A program made the translations under genes and the position numbers. A stretch of 64,000 nucleotides of DNA from Achromobacter sp. Root83 (GTDB lineage: Bacteria; Pseudomonadota; Gammaproteobacteria; Burkholderiales; Burkholderiaceae_B): the NCBI RefSeq assembly GCF_001428845.1, contig NZ_LMIU01000003.1:5243-69242 (forward strand), given 5' to 3'. The notes under the pieces are model-generated. The model saw only the letters and a program-made list of their open reading frames with translations. It did not search any database and was not told where the DNA came from. This document shows, one piece after another, positions 7,805 to 16,268 of this stretch. Position 1 is the stretch's first letter. Each line of letters opens with the position of its first letter.

Positions 7805-8445
7805 CAGCCTGCGCGCAAGGGCGCGCCGGTGCGCGCCTGCAGTTCGTTCAGAGTCATGCCGTCGATCATATCCCGAACCACCAGCCCGTCCAGCGTGACG
7901 TCGATGACGGCCAGGTCGGTGTAGATGCGGTCCACGACGCCGGCGCCCGTGAGCGGATAGGTGCAGCGCTGGACGATCTTGGGATCGCCGTTCTTACTGT
8001 TGTGTTCCATCATGATGAACACGCTGCGCGCGCCCACCGCCAGGTCCATCGCGCCGCCCACGGCCGGCGCTTCGCCGGGTTTGTTGAGCGACCAGTTGGC
8101 CAGGTCGCCGTTGGCGGCGACCTGCATGCCGCCCATGACGCAGATGTCCAGGTGGCCGCCGCGCATCATCGCGAACGAATCGGCGTGATGGAAGTAGGAG
8201 CCGCCCTCCAGCAAGGTCACGGGCTGCTTGCCGGCGTTGATCAGGTCCAGGTTGATGTCGGCCTCGGCCGGCGGCGGGCCCATGCCGAGTATGCCGTTTT
8301 CGCTGTGCAGCACGATCTCGCGGCCAGCGGGCAGATGGGCCGCCACCAGCACGGGCATGCCGATGCCCAGGTTCACGTAGCTGCCGTCGGGAATGTCCAG
8401 GGCCAGGCGGCGCGCCATGGCCTCGCGGTTCAGGGGATGGAACAT
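7804..8445 (-). CDS. pcaJ: 3-oxoadipate CoA-transferase subunit B
   Basis: Beta subunit of a family I CoA-transferase that moves CoA from succinyl-CoA to 3-oxoadipate at the end of the 3-oxoadipate pathway. The 213 residues contain VNLGIGMP, the active-site glutamate in LHSENGILGMGP, and GGHLDICVMGGMQVAANGDLANW. The start is the ATG at 8445 (MFHPLNREAMARR), ten bases after the pcaI stop; the frame is open further upstream but unlike the family. A general 3-oxoacid:CoA-transferase role (ScoB) cannot be excluded from sequence alone. Confidence 0.88.
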   Translation of the reverse strand: MFHPLNREAMARRLALDIPDGSYVNLGIGMPVLVAAHLPAGREIVLHSENGILGMGPPPAEADINLDLINAGKQPVTLLEGGSYFHHADSFAMMRGGHLDICVMGGMQVAANGDLANWSLNKPGEAPAVGGAMDLAVGARSVFIMMEHNSKNGDPKIVQRCTYPLTGAGVVDRIYTDLAVIDVTLDGLVVRDMIDGMTLNELQARTGAPLRAG

Positions 8446-8455
8446 GCGGATTCCT

Positions 8456-9136
8456 TCAGCTTGAGAAGGCGGCGTTGGCCACCTCGGTGACGCGCTTGAC
8501 GAAGATGCCGGGGGTGACGACGGCTTCGGGCGGCAGCTCGCCCAGCGCCACCTTGGCGCGCACCTGCACGATGGCGGTCTTGGCCGCCATGCACATGATG
8601 GGACCGAAGTTGCGCGCGCTCTTGTGGTAGGTGAGGTTGCCCCAGCGGTCTCCCTGATCCGCCTTGACCAGCGCGAAGTCGCCATGCAAGGGCGTTTCGA
8701 ACACATGGCCGCGCCCCGCTATCATGCGGGTCTCCTTGCCCGCCGCGAGCTCGGTGCCGTAGGCCGTAGGGGTGTAAAAGCCGCCCAGGCCGGCGCCGGC
8801 CGCGCGCAGCCGCTCGGCGATGGTTCCCTGCGGCACGCATTCGAGTTCGATGCGGCCCTGGCGATAGAGGTCGTCGAAGACCCAGGAATGCGAGGCCTTG
8901 GGAAACGAGCAGATGACCTTGCGCACTCGCCCGGCCTTGATCAGCGCGGCAAGGCCGGTTTCCCGGTTGCCCGCGTTGTTGCTGACGACGGTCAGGTCGC
9001 GCGCGCCCTGGGCGATCAGCGCGTGGATCAGTTCGGTGGGCATGCCCGCGCCGCCGAATCCGCTGATGAGCACCGTGGCGCCGTCGTGGATGTCCGCGAC
9101 GGCGGCCTCGGGGGTGTCTATGAATTTGTCGATCAT
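8456..9136 (-). CDS. pcaI: 3-oxoadipate CoA-transferase subunit A
   Basis: Alpha subunit partner of PcaJ. The 226 residues show the CoA-transferase I alpha signature GATVLISGFGGAGMPTELIH, then LTVVSNNAG, and later FETPLHGDFALVKADQGDRWGN. The gene starts with ATG at 9136. The arrangement pcaI-pcaJ-iclR, preceded by a Bug-type receptor gene 44 bases upstream, suggests one transcript that couples sensing or uptake of an acid to activation of 3-oxoadipate. Confidence 0.88.
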   Translation of the reverse strand: MIDKFIDTPEAAVADIHDGATVLISGFGGAGMPTELIHALIAQGARDLTVVSNNAGNRETGLAALIKAGRVRKVICSFPKASHSWVFDDLYRQGRIELECVPQGTIAERLRAAGAGLGGFYTPTAYGTELAAGKETRMIAGRGHVFETPLHGDFALVKADQGDRWGNLTYHKSARNFGPIMCMAAKTAIVQVRAKVALGELPPEAVVTPGIFVKRVTEVANAAFSS

Positions 9137-9180
9137 GAAAGGCTCCGTTCGGCGCGGGCGCGCGCGGCGCCCGGCCGCGT

Positions 9181-10200
9181 TCAGTCCACGGTGATGCGTG
9201 CCTGCTTGATGATTTCGGCGTAGCGCGCCGAATCTTTCTTCATCAGGTCCGCGAACTGCGCGGGGGTGCCGCCGACGGGCAGGAAGCCCGCGTCCACGAA
9301 CTTCTGCTTCACGTCCGGTTCCTTGACGATTTCACTGATCTCGCGCGCCATGCGTTCGATGATCGGCTTGGGCGTATTGGCCGGGGCCATCAGCCCGGCC
9401 CAGGAGCCGGTGACGAAACCGGGCAGGCCGGCTTCTTCCATGGTGGGAATGTTGGGTTCGGTCGGCCAGCGCTCTTTGCCGGTGAACGCCAGCGCCTTCA
9501 GGCGGTTCTGCTTCACGTACTGCATCGGCACCAGGATGGGATCGAACACCATGGACACGCGGTTGCCCAGCAGGTCGGTGAGGATGGGCGCGCTGCCCTT
9601 GTAGGCCACGTGCGTCATGGTGATCTTGCTTTGAAGCGCGAAGTCGGCGCCCGTCAGGTGCGCGCTGGACCCGTTGCCGCTGGAGGCGTAGGTGAGCTTG
9701 TCGGGATTCTTGCGGCCGTAGGCGACCAGGTCCGCCACCGTCTTGACCGGCAACTCTTCCGACACGAACAGGAACAGCGGCAGGTCCGCCATCTGGACCA
9801 CCGGCGTCAGGTCGGCCGGCGTGTAGTTGAGCTTGTACAGATGGAAGTTGATGATGAAAGCGGGCAGCATCGACAGGAACGTATAGCCGTCGGGCTCGGC
9901 CTTCGCGGCCATGGCCGAGCCGACGCTGCTGTTGGCCCCCGGCCGGTTCTCCACGATGATGGTCTGCTTCAGGCGCGGCCCCAGCTTTTCCATCACGATG
10001 CGGGTGACGATGTCGGTGGAGCCGCCGGGCGTGTACGGCACGATGATCTTGATGGGCTTGCTGGGCCAGTCGTCCGCCGCGTGGGCGGGGCCTGCGGCCA
10101 GGCCCGCCGCCGCCAGGGCGGCGAACAACAGGGTCCTGCAGGCGTGGCGGCGATCGGTTGTTGCGGTGCGGCGGGGCTGCGACTTGCTTGCTTGTGCCAT
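9181..10200 (-). CDS. Bug-family (TctC-type) periplasmic substrate-binding protein
   Basis: 339 residues starting at ATG 10200 with an AGGAGACAAG ribosome site. An unusually long charged N-terminus precedes the hydrophobic signal segment (about 23-42, LLFAALAAAGLAAGPAHA) and a likely cleavage before ADDWPSKPIKIIVPYTPGGS, the Bug-family start. The GGSTDIVTR loop and GANSSVGSAMAAKAEPDGYT segment bind the carboxylate ligand in known members. No TctA/TctB membrane genes are nearby, as is usual for the expanded Bug family in Bordetella relatives. The position upstream of pcaIJ suggests an aromatic or dicarboxylic ligand (inference). Confidence 0.92.
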   Translation of the reverse strand: MAQASKSQPRRTATTDRRHACRTLLFAALAAAGLAAGPAHAADDWPSKPIKIIVPYTPGGSTDIVTRIVMEKLGPRLKQTIIVENRPGANSSVGSAMAAKAEPDGYTFLSMLPAFIINFHLYKLNYTPADLTPVVQMADLPLFLFVSEELPVKTVADLVAYGRKNPDKLTYASSGNGSSAHLTGADFALQSKITMTHVAYKGSAPILTDLLGNRVSMVFDPILVPMQYVKQNRLKALAFTGKERWPTEPNIPTMEEAGLPGFVTGSWAGLMAPANTPKPIIERMAREISEIVKEPDVKQKFVDAGFLPVGGTPAQFADLMKKDSARYAEIIKQARITVD

Positions 10201-10557
10201 GGACTTGTCTCCTCCATGAATCGGCCGAATTTCGATGCGCGTCTGGTTTTTTATTGACGCGACCGGCTTTTTTAAAGGGCTGCGGCTTTGCTGGCTATCG
10301 GACAAAGGCGCAAAAAAAGTATGGCACGCACCGGCGGGGCCGGCGGGCTGCGACGGACTCGATAAAGTTCGATCACCGGACAAAGGGGGAAACCCCGTTC
10401 CAGGGCACCGTTCCTCGGGTTTTCACTAGGAAGCACTGCATGGTTCACGCTGTGGACATCGCTTAATCTGGCGGCCCGGGCCCCGTAAAGCAGAGCCTGT
10501 TTCCCGCCGTGGGACGGCCACAAGCCGCGCACGGACACCCATCTCAGGAGAGCCAAA
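10201..10557. other. divergent intergenic region between Bug and AapJ-like genes
   Basis: Holds the upstream regions of two divergent genes. I see no RNA gene and no convincing -35/-10 pair. A weak TTCACG...TAATCT candidate lies at 10443-10468 for the plus gene, but its spacer is too short. No coding ORF is supported. Confidence 0.4.
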
Positions 10558-11580
10558 ATGAAGCGGACTATCATGGTTGCAGCCGGCGCGATCGCCCTGG
10601 CGTGCGCGTCCCAGGCGGCGCTGGCGGGCCCCACGCTGGATGCGGTGAAAAAGAAGGGTTTCGTGCAGTGCGGCCTGACCGACGGCGTGTCCGGTTTCTC
10701 CGCGACCAATAGCAAGGGCGAATGGGAAGGCATGGACGTGGACATCTGCCGCGCCGTCGCGGCGGCCGTGTTCGGCGACCCGACCAAATTCAAGGGCACG
10801 GCGCTTTCCACGCAGCAGCGCTTCACCGCGCTGCAATCGGGCGAGGTCGATGTGCTGCTGCGCACCGTCACCCTGACCCAGACGCGAGACACCTCGCTGG
10901 GCCTGGCGGCCGTGGCGGCCAGTTTCTACGACGGCCAGGGCATCCTGGTGAGCAAGAAGCTGGGCGTCAAGAGCGCCAAGGAACTCAACGGCGCCACGGT
11001 CTGCGTGCAGCCCGGCACCACCACCGAGCTGAACCTGGCCGACTGGTTCCGCGCGAACAACATCGAGTTCAAGCCCGTCGTGATCGACAAGGTCACGGAA
11101 GTCGTGCGGGCCTTCGAATCCGGCCGTTGCGACGCCTTCACGGATGACTCCTCGCAATTGGCCGCCGTGCGCGCGACGCAAGTGGCCAATCCGAACGACT
11201 ACGAGATCCTGCCGGAACGCTTCTCCAAGGAACCGCTGGGGCCGATGGTCCGGCAGGGCGACGAGAACTGGCTGGGCATCGTGCGGTGGACCTTGTTCGC
11301 GCTGATGGAGGCCGAGGAATACGGCATCACGCAGAAGAACGTGGACGAGATGCTCAAGAGCAAGAACCCCAACATCCTGCGCATCCTGGGCGTCACGCCC
11401 GGCGCCGGCAAGAATATGGGCGTGGACGAGAAGTGGGCCTACAACGCCATCAAGGCCGTGGGCAACTACAGCGAAGTATTCGAGCGCAACGTCGGCAAGG
11501 ACAGCAAGTTGGGCCTGCAGCGCGGCACGAATGCCCTGTGGAACCAGGGCGGCGCCATGTATCCGTGGCCGATCCGCTGA
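10558..11580 (+). CDS. AapJ-like amino acid ABC transporter substrate-binding protein
   Basis: A 340-residue periplasmic binding protein. Residues 1-23 are a signal peptide ending AALA/GPTLD. The rest matches the general L-amino-acid receptor AapJ: TLDAVKKKGFVQCGLTDGVS, GEWEGMDVDICRAVAAAVFG, LRTVTLTQTRDTSLGL and the C-terminal FERNVGKDS...LWNQGGAMYPWPIR. The ribosome site CAGGAG is eight bases before the ATG. No AapQ, AapM or AapP gene follows; a terminator does. It is therefore an orphan receptor that must use permeases encoded elsewhere. Confidence 0.92.
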   Translation: MKRTIMVAAGAIALACASQAALAGPTLDAVKKKGFVQCGLTDGVSGFSATNSKGEWEGMDVDICRAVAAAVFGDPTKFKGTALSTQQRFTALQSGEVDVLLRTVTLTQTRDTSLGLAAVAASFYDGQGILVSKKLGVKSAKELNGATVCVQPGTTTELNLADWFRANNIEFKPVVIDKVTEVVRAFESGRCDAFTDDSSQLAAVRATQVANPNDYEILPERFSKEPLGPMVRQGDENWLGIVRWTLFALMEAEEYGITQKNVDEMLKSKNPNILRILGVTPGAGKNMGVDEKWAYNAIKAVGNYSEVFERNVGKDSKLGLQRGTNALWNQGGAMYPWPIR

Positions 11581-11597
11581 CGCGGGCAGGCTGACGC

Positions 11598-11630
11598 AAG
11601 GCGGCCCGCGATGCGGGCCGCCTTCTTTCT
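11598..11630 (+). terminator. terminator after the AapJ-like gene
   Basis: A perfect 12-bp stem (AAGGCGGCCCGC/GCGGGCCGCCTT) with a GAT loop is followed by CTTTCT. It begins 18 bases after the stop codon and isolates the orphan receptor gene from the IclR gene. Confidence 0.85.
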
Positions 11631-11715
11631 GTCTTGCATACTGGTAATCGCAGAGCGATATATGTGAACCGTTCTGCGGTACGCTATGCGCTTTTCCTCA
11701 GCACCGTCAGGCGCC

Positions 11716-12582
11716 ATGACCCAGACTCCAAATCCCGAGGACTCCCCGTTGTTCATCGCCGCGCTGGCGCGCGGCGTTTCCGTGTTGCGGGCGTTCAGCG
11801 AAGGGCAACCCGCGATGACCCTGCCCGAACTGGCCGAGGTCACGGGCCTGAGCAAGAGTTCGGTGCAGCGCTTTACCCATACCCTCTGGACGCTGGGCTA
11901 TCTGCGCAAGGATCCGGCCAGCAAGAAATTCTCGCTGGCGCCCTGGTCGCTGGAACTGGGCATGAAGTATGTGCAGACCAGTCCGCTGGTGCTGGGCGGC
12001 AACCCCTTCCTGCACACCTTGAACCGCAACAGCCAGGAAACCTGCAGCCTGGCCGAACCCGACGGGCTGGACATGGTCTATGTGGCGCGCTTCGCCACGC
12101 ACAAGGAAATGTTCGTGAACATGCCGGTAGGCATGCGCCTGCCCCTGTATTGCACGGCCGCCGGCCGGGCGGTGCTGGCCAAGCTGGACCCCGCCGTGGC
12201 GCGTGGCCTGCTGGAACGCTGCGACCGCAAGCCGTACACCGGCGACACCATCACGGATATCGACGCCTTGCTGGCCGAACTGGATTTCGCGCGCCGGCAC
12301 GGCTATGCGCGCTCCAACGGCGAGTTCTACCCCGGCGACATCACGGTCAGCGCGGCGGTGCTGGATGCCGGTGGCACGCCGCTGGGCGCGGTGAACGTCT
12401 CGGTGCCGTCCAGCCGCTGGACCTTTGAACAGGCCCAGGCGGTGTTCGGCCCGCAGGTGGTGGAAACCGCGCATGCCATCAGCGCATCGCGCACGTTGGG
12501 GCGTTCGCATCCCTTCTACGACATGGAACCGCCCGGCGGCGCCTTGCGCGGCGCCATGCCCCTGGCCGGCGACGAGGCCTGA
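11716..12582 (+). CDS. IclR-family transcriptional regulator
   Basis: 288 residues from ATG 11716 (MTQTPNPEDSPLF); an in-frame ATG at 11686 would add ten residues, and neither has a clear ribosome site. The winged helix-turn-helix occupies about residues 15-75 (ALARGVSVLRAFSEGQPAMT, ELAEVTGLSKSSVQRFTHTL). The effector domain follows (RLPLYCTAAGRAVLAKLD, ARSNGEFYPGDITVSAAVLD, GAVNVSVPSSRW). It lies 242 bases upstream of, and in the same direction as, the arginase-family operon, whose leader contains a dyad. It is the natural candidate regulator of that operon (inference). Confidence 0.9.
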   Translation: MTQTPNPEDSPLFIAALARGVSVLRAFSEGQPAMTLPELAEVTGLSKSSVQRFTHTLWTLGYLRKDPASKKFSLAPWSLELGMKYVQTSPLVLGGNPFLHTLNRNSQETCSLAEPDGLDMVYVARFATHKEMFVNMPVGMRLPLYCTAAGRAVLAKLDPAVARGLLERCDRKPYTGDTITDIDALLAELDFARRHGYARSNGEFYPGDITVSAAVLDAGGTPLGAVNVSVPSSRWTFEQAQAVFGPQVVETAHAISASRTLGRSHPFYDMEPPGGALRGAMPLAGDEA

Positions 12583-12743
12583 TGCGCTTTTGCTGCATGC
12601 CGGTGCGCCGCCGGTGCACCGCGATGGCGCGCGCACGGCGGAATTCCATACTTAATTAGTCGGATATAAAAATCGCCTCTAGGGGGAACTCCCTAATTGG
12701 CTGCATGGCTGCTTGCTTGCTAATCTATTTATGACACGATCGT

Positions 12744-12756
12744 ATCGCATAGCGAT
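12744..12756. promoter_or_regulatory. dyad upstream of the arginase-family operon
   Basis: ATCGC-ATA-GCGAT is a perfect inverted repeat in an AT-rich leader 69 bases before the GTG start at 12825. An imperfect dyad TAGGGGGAACTCCCTA lies further upstream at about 12680. Either could be the site of the IclR protein encoded just upstream. No footprint or conservation evidence is available. Confidence 0.35.
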
Positions 12757-12824
12757 TTGACCAAATCTAAATTGAGGTTCCGGCGCAGCCCTTGCGCACG
12801 GAGCCTGACCCCAGGAGCCGCGTT

Positions 12825-13778
12825 GTGCCGCAGTCAGCCGAAGTCTGTTTCCATCCCGTAGCGGGATTCATGGGCCTGCCGTCGATCCGTGACGCAAGCG
12901 CGGGCCAAGCCCGCGCCTGCGTGGTGGGCATCCCGTTCGATTGCGGCACGCATCCGTTCCGCGTGGGATCGCGCCAGGGGCCGGACGCCATCCGCGAGCA
13001 ATCCCGATTGCTGCGTCCCGTCGACATCTTCCGCCGCAACGGCATCGACAATCCGCCCGATTTTCTGCGTGCGATCGACGTGGGCAACGTTGCCTGCCAT
13101 CCCGGCGATCCGGATGCGTCCTATCCGCTGATCGAGGCCGGCATCGGCGCCATCCTGGAAGCGGGCGCGATCCCGATCTCGATGGGCGGCGACGGCGCGG
13201 TAACGCTGCCGCAATTGCGCGCGGTGGCGCGGCGCCATCCGGATTTCGTGGTGCTGCATTTCGACTCGCACACCGACACCTATCCCATCCCCGGCTACAA
13301 CACCGCCACAACCTTCACGCGCGCCGCGGAAGAAGGCCTGCTGGACGTGGCCTCCAGTTTCCACGTGGGAACGCGGGGCAGTTCCTTCATGCCGGGGGTG
13401 CTGGAATTCGGGCGCGAGGTCGGCTACACGATCGTGCCCTACGACGACTTCGACCGGGATCAGCAGGCCGCGCTCGCGGACATCAAGCGCCGCATCGGCG
13501 AGCGTCCTGTCTACCTGTGCTTTGACATGGACATCTTCGATCCGTCCTGCGCGCCGGGCGTATGCACGCCGGAATGGGGCGGGCTGTCGGCCAAGGAAGG
13601 GCTGGCGCTGCTGCGCCAGTTGGCCGGCCTGAACTTCGTGGCGTTCGACGTCAACACCGTGTCGCCGCCGCAAGACGTGCAGGGTGCGACCGCCTTTTTG
13701 GCCGCCACCGTCATGCAGGAGTTCTTCGCATTGGCGGCGGTGGCGGTGCAGCAGTACCCGCAAGGGCGTCCGGCCTGA
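12825..13778 (+). CDS. arginase/agmatinase-family ureohydrolase lacking one metal-site histidine
   Basis: 317 residues. The GTG at 12825 is chosen because AGGAG lies seven bases upstream; a TTG at 12792 lacks a ribosome site. The family normally hydrolyses guanidino compounds to urea plus an amine through a di-manganese centre. Two of three metal motifs are intact: FDSHTD (D147, H149, D151) and CFDMDIFDP (D234, D236). The first motif, usually GGDHS, reads GGDGA (G124 in place of the histidine). The protein could have a one-metal or altered site, or a different substrate. It heads an operon with a polar amino acid ABC transporter, so a cationic or guanidino substrate is likely but not proven. 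Confidence 0.88.
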   Translation: MPQSAEVCFHPVAGFMGLPSIRDASAGQARACVVGIPFDCGTHPFRVGSRQGPDAIREQSRLLRPVDIFRRNGIDNPPDFLRAIDVGNVACHPGDPDASYPLIEAGIGAILEAGAIPISMGGDGAVTLPQLRAVARRHPDFVVLHFDSHTDTYPIPGYNTATTFTRAAEEGLLDVASSFHVGTRGSSFMPGVLEFGREVGYTIVPYDDFDRDQQAALADIKRRIGERPVYLCFDMDIFDPSCAPGVCTPEWGGLSAKEGLALLRQLAGLNFVAFDVNTVSPPQDVQGATAFLAATVMQEFFALAAVAVQQYPQGRPA

Positions 13779-13831
13779 GCCGCGGGTCCGGGGCGTACGC
13801 CACGGTCATTCATTCATCCAAGGGGAAAACG

Positions 13832-14620
13832 ATGAAACTCAACTCCATCCTGATGGGCGTGGCCGTGGCCAGCCTGCTTATCCATTCCGGCGCGCATGCG
13901 CGCAAGCTGGACGAGGTGCGCGCCGATAAGAGCCTGGCCATCGTCACCACCGCGTCCGCGCCGCCGCACGGGTTCAAGAATCCGAAGTCGAACCGGTTGG
14001 AGGGCATCATGGTGGATGTGGCCGCGGGCGTGGCCAAGCATCTGCAGGTGTCCGACAAGCTTTCCGACGTGCCGTTTTCCGGCCTGATCCCCACGCTGAC
14101 ATCCGGCCGCGCCGATGTCATGTCTGCGCCGCTCTTCATCACCGAGGAACGCGCGAAGGCCATCGACTTTTCCGCGCCCGTCTACGAATGGGGCGAGGGC
14201 ATCGTGGTCAGCGACAAGGCGACCCGCAAGTACGCCAAGTTCGAAGACATGCAGGGGCAGCGCGTCGGCGTGCTGGTGGACTCCGTCCAGTTCAACATGA
14301 TCAAGGACATGCCCGGCACCAAGGTCACCACCTACCAGGACTACTCGACCTTGCTGGCGGACGTGCGCGCCGGCCGCATCGATCTGGGCATTGTGGATCC
14401 GCCCAGCATCATCTACCAGATCCAGACCAAGAACATTCCGGGCGTGAAGCTGGACACGGGCTATCAGCCGCAGCGCAAGTGGCAGGTGGGCATGGCCGTG
14501 CAGAAGGGCAACGCCGCGCTGCTGGAAGCCGTCAACGGCGCATTGGCCGAGATGAGAAAGAGCGGCGAAATGGCCGCCATCGGCCAGAAGTGGGGCGTGT
14601 CCGACCTCATCAGCAAGTAA
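13832..14620 (+). CDS. polar amino acid ABC transporter, substrate-binding protein
   Basis: 262 residues with a signal peptide ending at about residue 23 (LLIHSGAHA/RKLDEV). The SBP family 3 fold follows: FKNPKSNRLEGIMVDVAAGV, DVPFSGLIPTLTSGRADVMS, ITEERAKAIDFSAPVYEWGE and the C-terminal NGALAEMRKSGEMAAIGQKWG. The ribosome site AAGGGG is six bases before ATG 13832. It lies 53 bases after the hydrolase and 30 before the permease gene, so it delivers the presumed hydrolase substrate or product to the same transporter. Confidence 0.92.
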   Translation: MKLNSILMGVAVASLLIHSGAHARKLDEVRADKSLAIVTTASAPPHGFKNPKSNRLEGIMVDVAAGVAKHLQVSDKLSDVPFSGLIPTLTSGRADVMSAPLFITEERAKAIDFSAPVYEWGEGIVVSDKATRKYAKFEDMQGQRVGVLVDSVQFNMIKDMPGTKVTTYQDYSTLLADVRAGRIDLGIVDPPSIIYQIQTKNIPGVKLDTGYQPQRKWQVGMAVQKGNAALLEAVNGALAEMRKSGEMAAIGQKWGVSDLISK

Positions 14621-14650
14621 AGCCGCACCGGCACGGATAAGGAGCACGAC

Positions 14651-15343
14651 TTGGATTTCGCTACCCTGCGCATGTACCTGGCCCCTCTGGCCGAGGGCAC
14701 GGTCTGGACCCTGGCCCTGTTTTTCTGTTCGGCATTCCTGGCGGTGGCGCTGGGCCTGGTCGTCTGCCTGTGCCGCCTGTCGCCCTCGCGGCTGCTGAGC
14801 CGCGGCGCGCGCTTCTACATCGAGGTGATACGGGGCACGCCGCTGCTCCTGCAACTGTTCTACATCTATTACGGCCTGCCCGAGATGGGCGTGGTGATCA
14901 ACGGCTTCGTCGCTGGCGTGCTGGGCCTGACGCTGAACTTCGGCGCCTACCTTGCCGAGCTGTTCAGAAGCGGCATCCAGTCCGTGGACACCGGGCAGTA
15001 CGAGGCCGCGCGCGCGCTGGGCCTGGGCAAGGTCCAGCGGCTGCGCCGCATCGTGCTGCCGCAGGCGTTGCGCACGGTGTTCCCGGCGCTGGGCAACTAT
15101 GCGCTGGTGCTGATCAAGGAGACGTCGCTGGTCGCCGTCATCAGCGTGTACGAGCTGATGCGGGCGGGCGAGATGCTGGCGGGCGCCACCTTCCAGGCGC
15201 TGACCGTCTACACGATGGTGGGCGTCATCTATTTCGCCATGTGCAGCGTGCTGTCGTATGCGTTCCGGCGTTCCGAAAAACGCCTGACCGTGCCGGGCTA
15301 CTGGAGCGGCGCCGGCGAAAACCATGACATTTCCAAGGCCTGA
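14651..15343 (+). CDS. polar amino acid ABC transporter, permease
   Basis: 230 residues with about five hydrophobic segments and the HisM/GlnP-type EAA loop [21 protein letters not shown] at about 117-137. The N-terminal region has [20 protein letters not shown], typical of the family. TTG at 14651 is the start, supported by AAGGAG eight bases upstream. The membrane channel is presumably a homodimer because only one permease gene is present. Confidence 0.92.
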   Translation: MDFATLRMYLAPLAEGTVWTLALFFCSAFLAVALGLVVCLCRLSPSRLLSRGARFYIEVIRGTPLLLQLFYIYYGLPEMGVVINGFVAGVLGLTLNFGAYLAELFRSGIQSVDTGQYEAARALGLGKVQRLRRIVLPQALRTVFPALGNYALVLIKETSLVAVISVYELMRAGEMLAGATFQALTVYTMVGVIYFAMCSVLSYAFRRSEKRLTVPGYWSGAGENHDISKA

Positions 15344-15346
15344 ACG

Positions 15347-16099
15347 ATGGACGCACTGAACGACTCCGCCCCGATCATCACCATGCAGGGCGTATCCAAG
15401 TGGTATGGCGAATTCCAGGTGCTGGACGATCTGGCGCTGGAGGTGTCGCCCGGGGAAAAGCTGATCCTCTGCGGTCCGTCCGGTTCGGGCAAGTCCACGA
15501 CGATACGGTTGCTGAACCGGCTGGAGGAACACCAGAAGGGCCGTATCGTGGTCGACGGCATCGAACTCAATGAAGACGTGAAGAACATCGAGCGCATCCG
15601 TGCCGAGGTGGGCATGGTGTTCCAGCACTTCAACCTGTTCCCGCACCTGACCGTGCTGGAGAACTGCACGCTGGCGCCCATGCTGGTCAAGGGCGTGCCG
15701 CCCGGCGAAGCCCGGTCGCGCGCGATGGAATACCTGGAGCGCGTGCGGATCCCGCAGCATGCGGACAAGTATCCCGGCCAGTTGTCCGGCGGCCAGAAGC
15801 AGCGCGTGGCGATCGCGCGCGCGCTGTGCATGCAGCCCAAGATCATGCTGTTCGACGAACCCACCTCGGCACTGGACCCCGAGATGGTCAAGGAAGTGCT
15901 GGACACCATGGTCGCGCTGGCCAGGGACGGCATGACCATGGTCTGCGTGACGCATGAAATGGGCTTTGCGCGAGAGGTGGGCGACCGCGTCGTGTTCATG
16001 GACCAGGGGGCCATCGTCGAGGCCGACACGCCGGACAATTTCTTTTCGGCGCCCCGTTCGGAGCGCGCGCGGGCCTTTCTGGGGCAGATACTGGGCTGA
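15347..16099 (+). CDS. polar amino acid ABC transporter, ATP-binding protein (GlnQ type)
   Basis: 250-residue cytosolic ATPase. Walker A is GPSGSGKST, the Q-loop is in [17 protein letters not shown], the signature is [15 protein letters not shown], Walker B is [14 protein letters not shown], and the switch histidine is in [15 protein letters not shown]. It starts three bases after the permease stop and ends the four-gene operon with the ureohydrolase. Confidence 0.95.
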   Translation: MDALNDSAPIITMQGVSKWYGEFQVLDDLALEVSPGEKLILCGPSGSGKSTTIRLLNRLEEHQKGRIVVDGIELNEDVKNIERIRAEVGMVFQHFNLFPHLTVLENCTLAPMLVKGVPPGEARSRAMEYLERVRIPQHADKYPGQLSGGQKQRVAIARALCMQPKIMLFDEPTSALDPEMVKEVLDTMVALARDGMTMVCVTHEMGFAREVGDRVVFMDQGAIVEADTPDNFFSAPRSERARAFLGQILG

Positions 16100-16268
16100 G
16101 GCGCCCCGGGGCGGTTATGCTAATTCCGGTTGGCGGAACACTGTGGGAATGGTTCCATGCGCACAAGCTGAAATGGCTCTATGCCGTTGCTCCCGCGCTC
16201 CCTATCATGTCCGTCAGCCGGGCGCGGATGCGCCCCTCGATGCCATTGATAACGATTAGGGAAACACG

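Noticed and set aside
12660-12800. Guanidine riboswitch (ykkC-type) upstream of the arginase-family gene
   Set aside because: A CTAGGGGGAAC string resembles part of the motif, but the conserved CCGAGAG and ACGG elements and the fold are missing.
13814-15955. A 713-codon minus-strand open frame
   Set aside because: It is the antisense of a canonical ABC transporter operon, with shadow-like composition.
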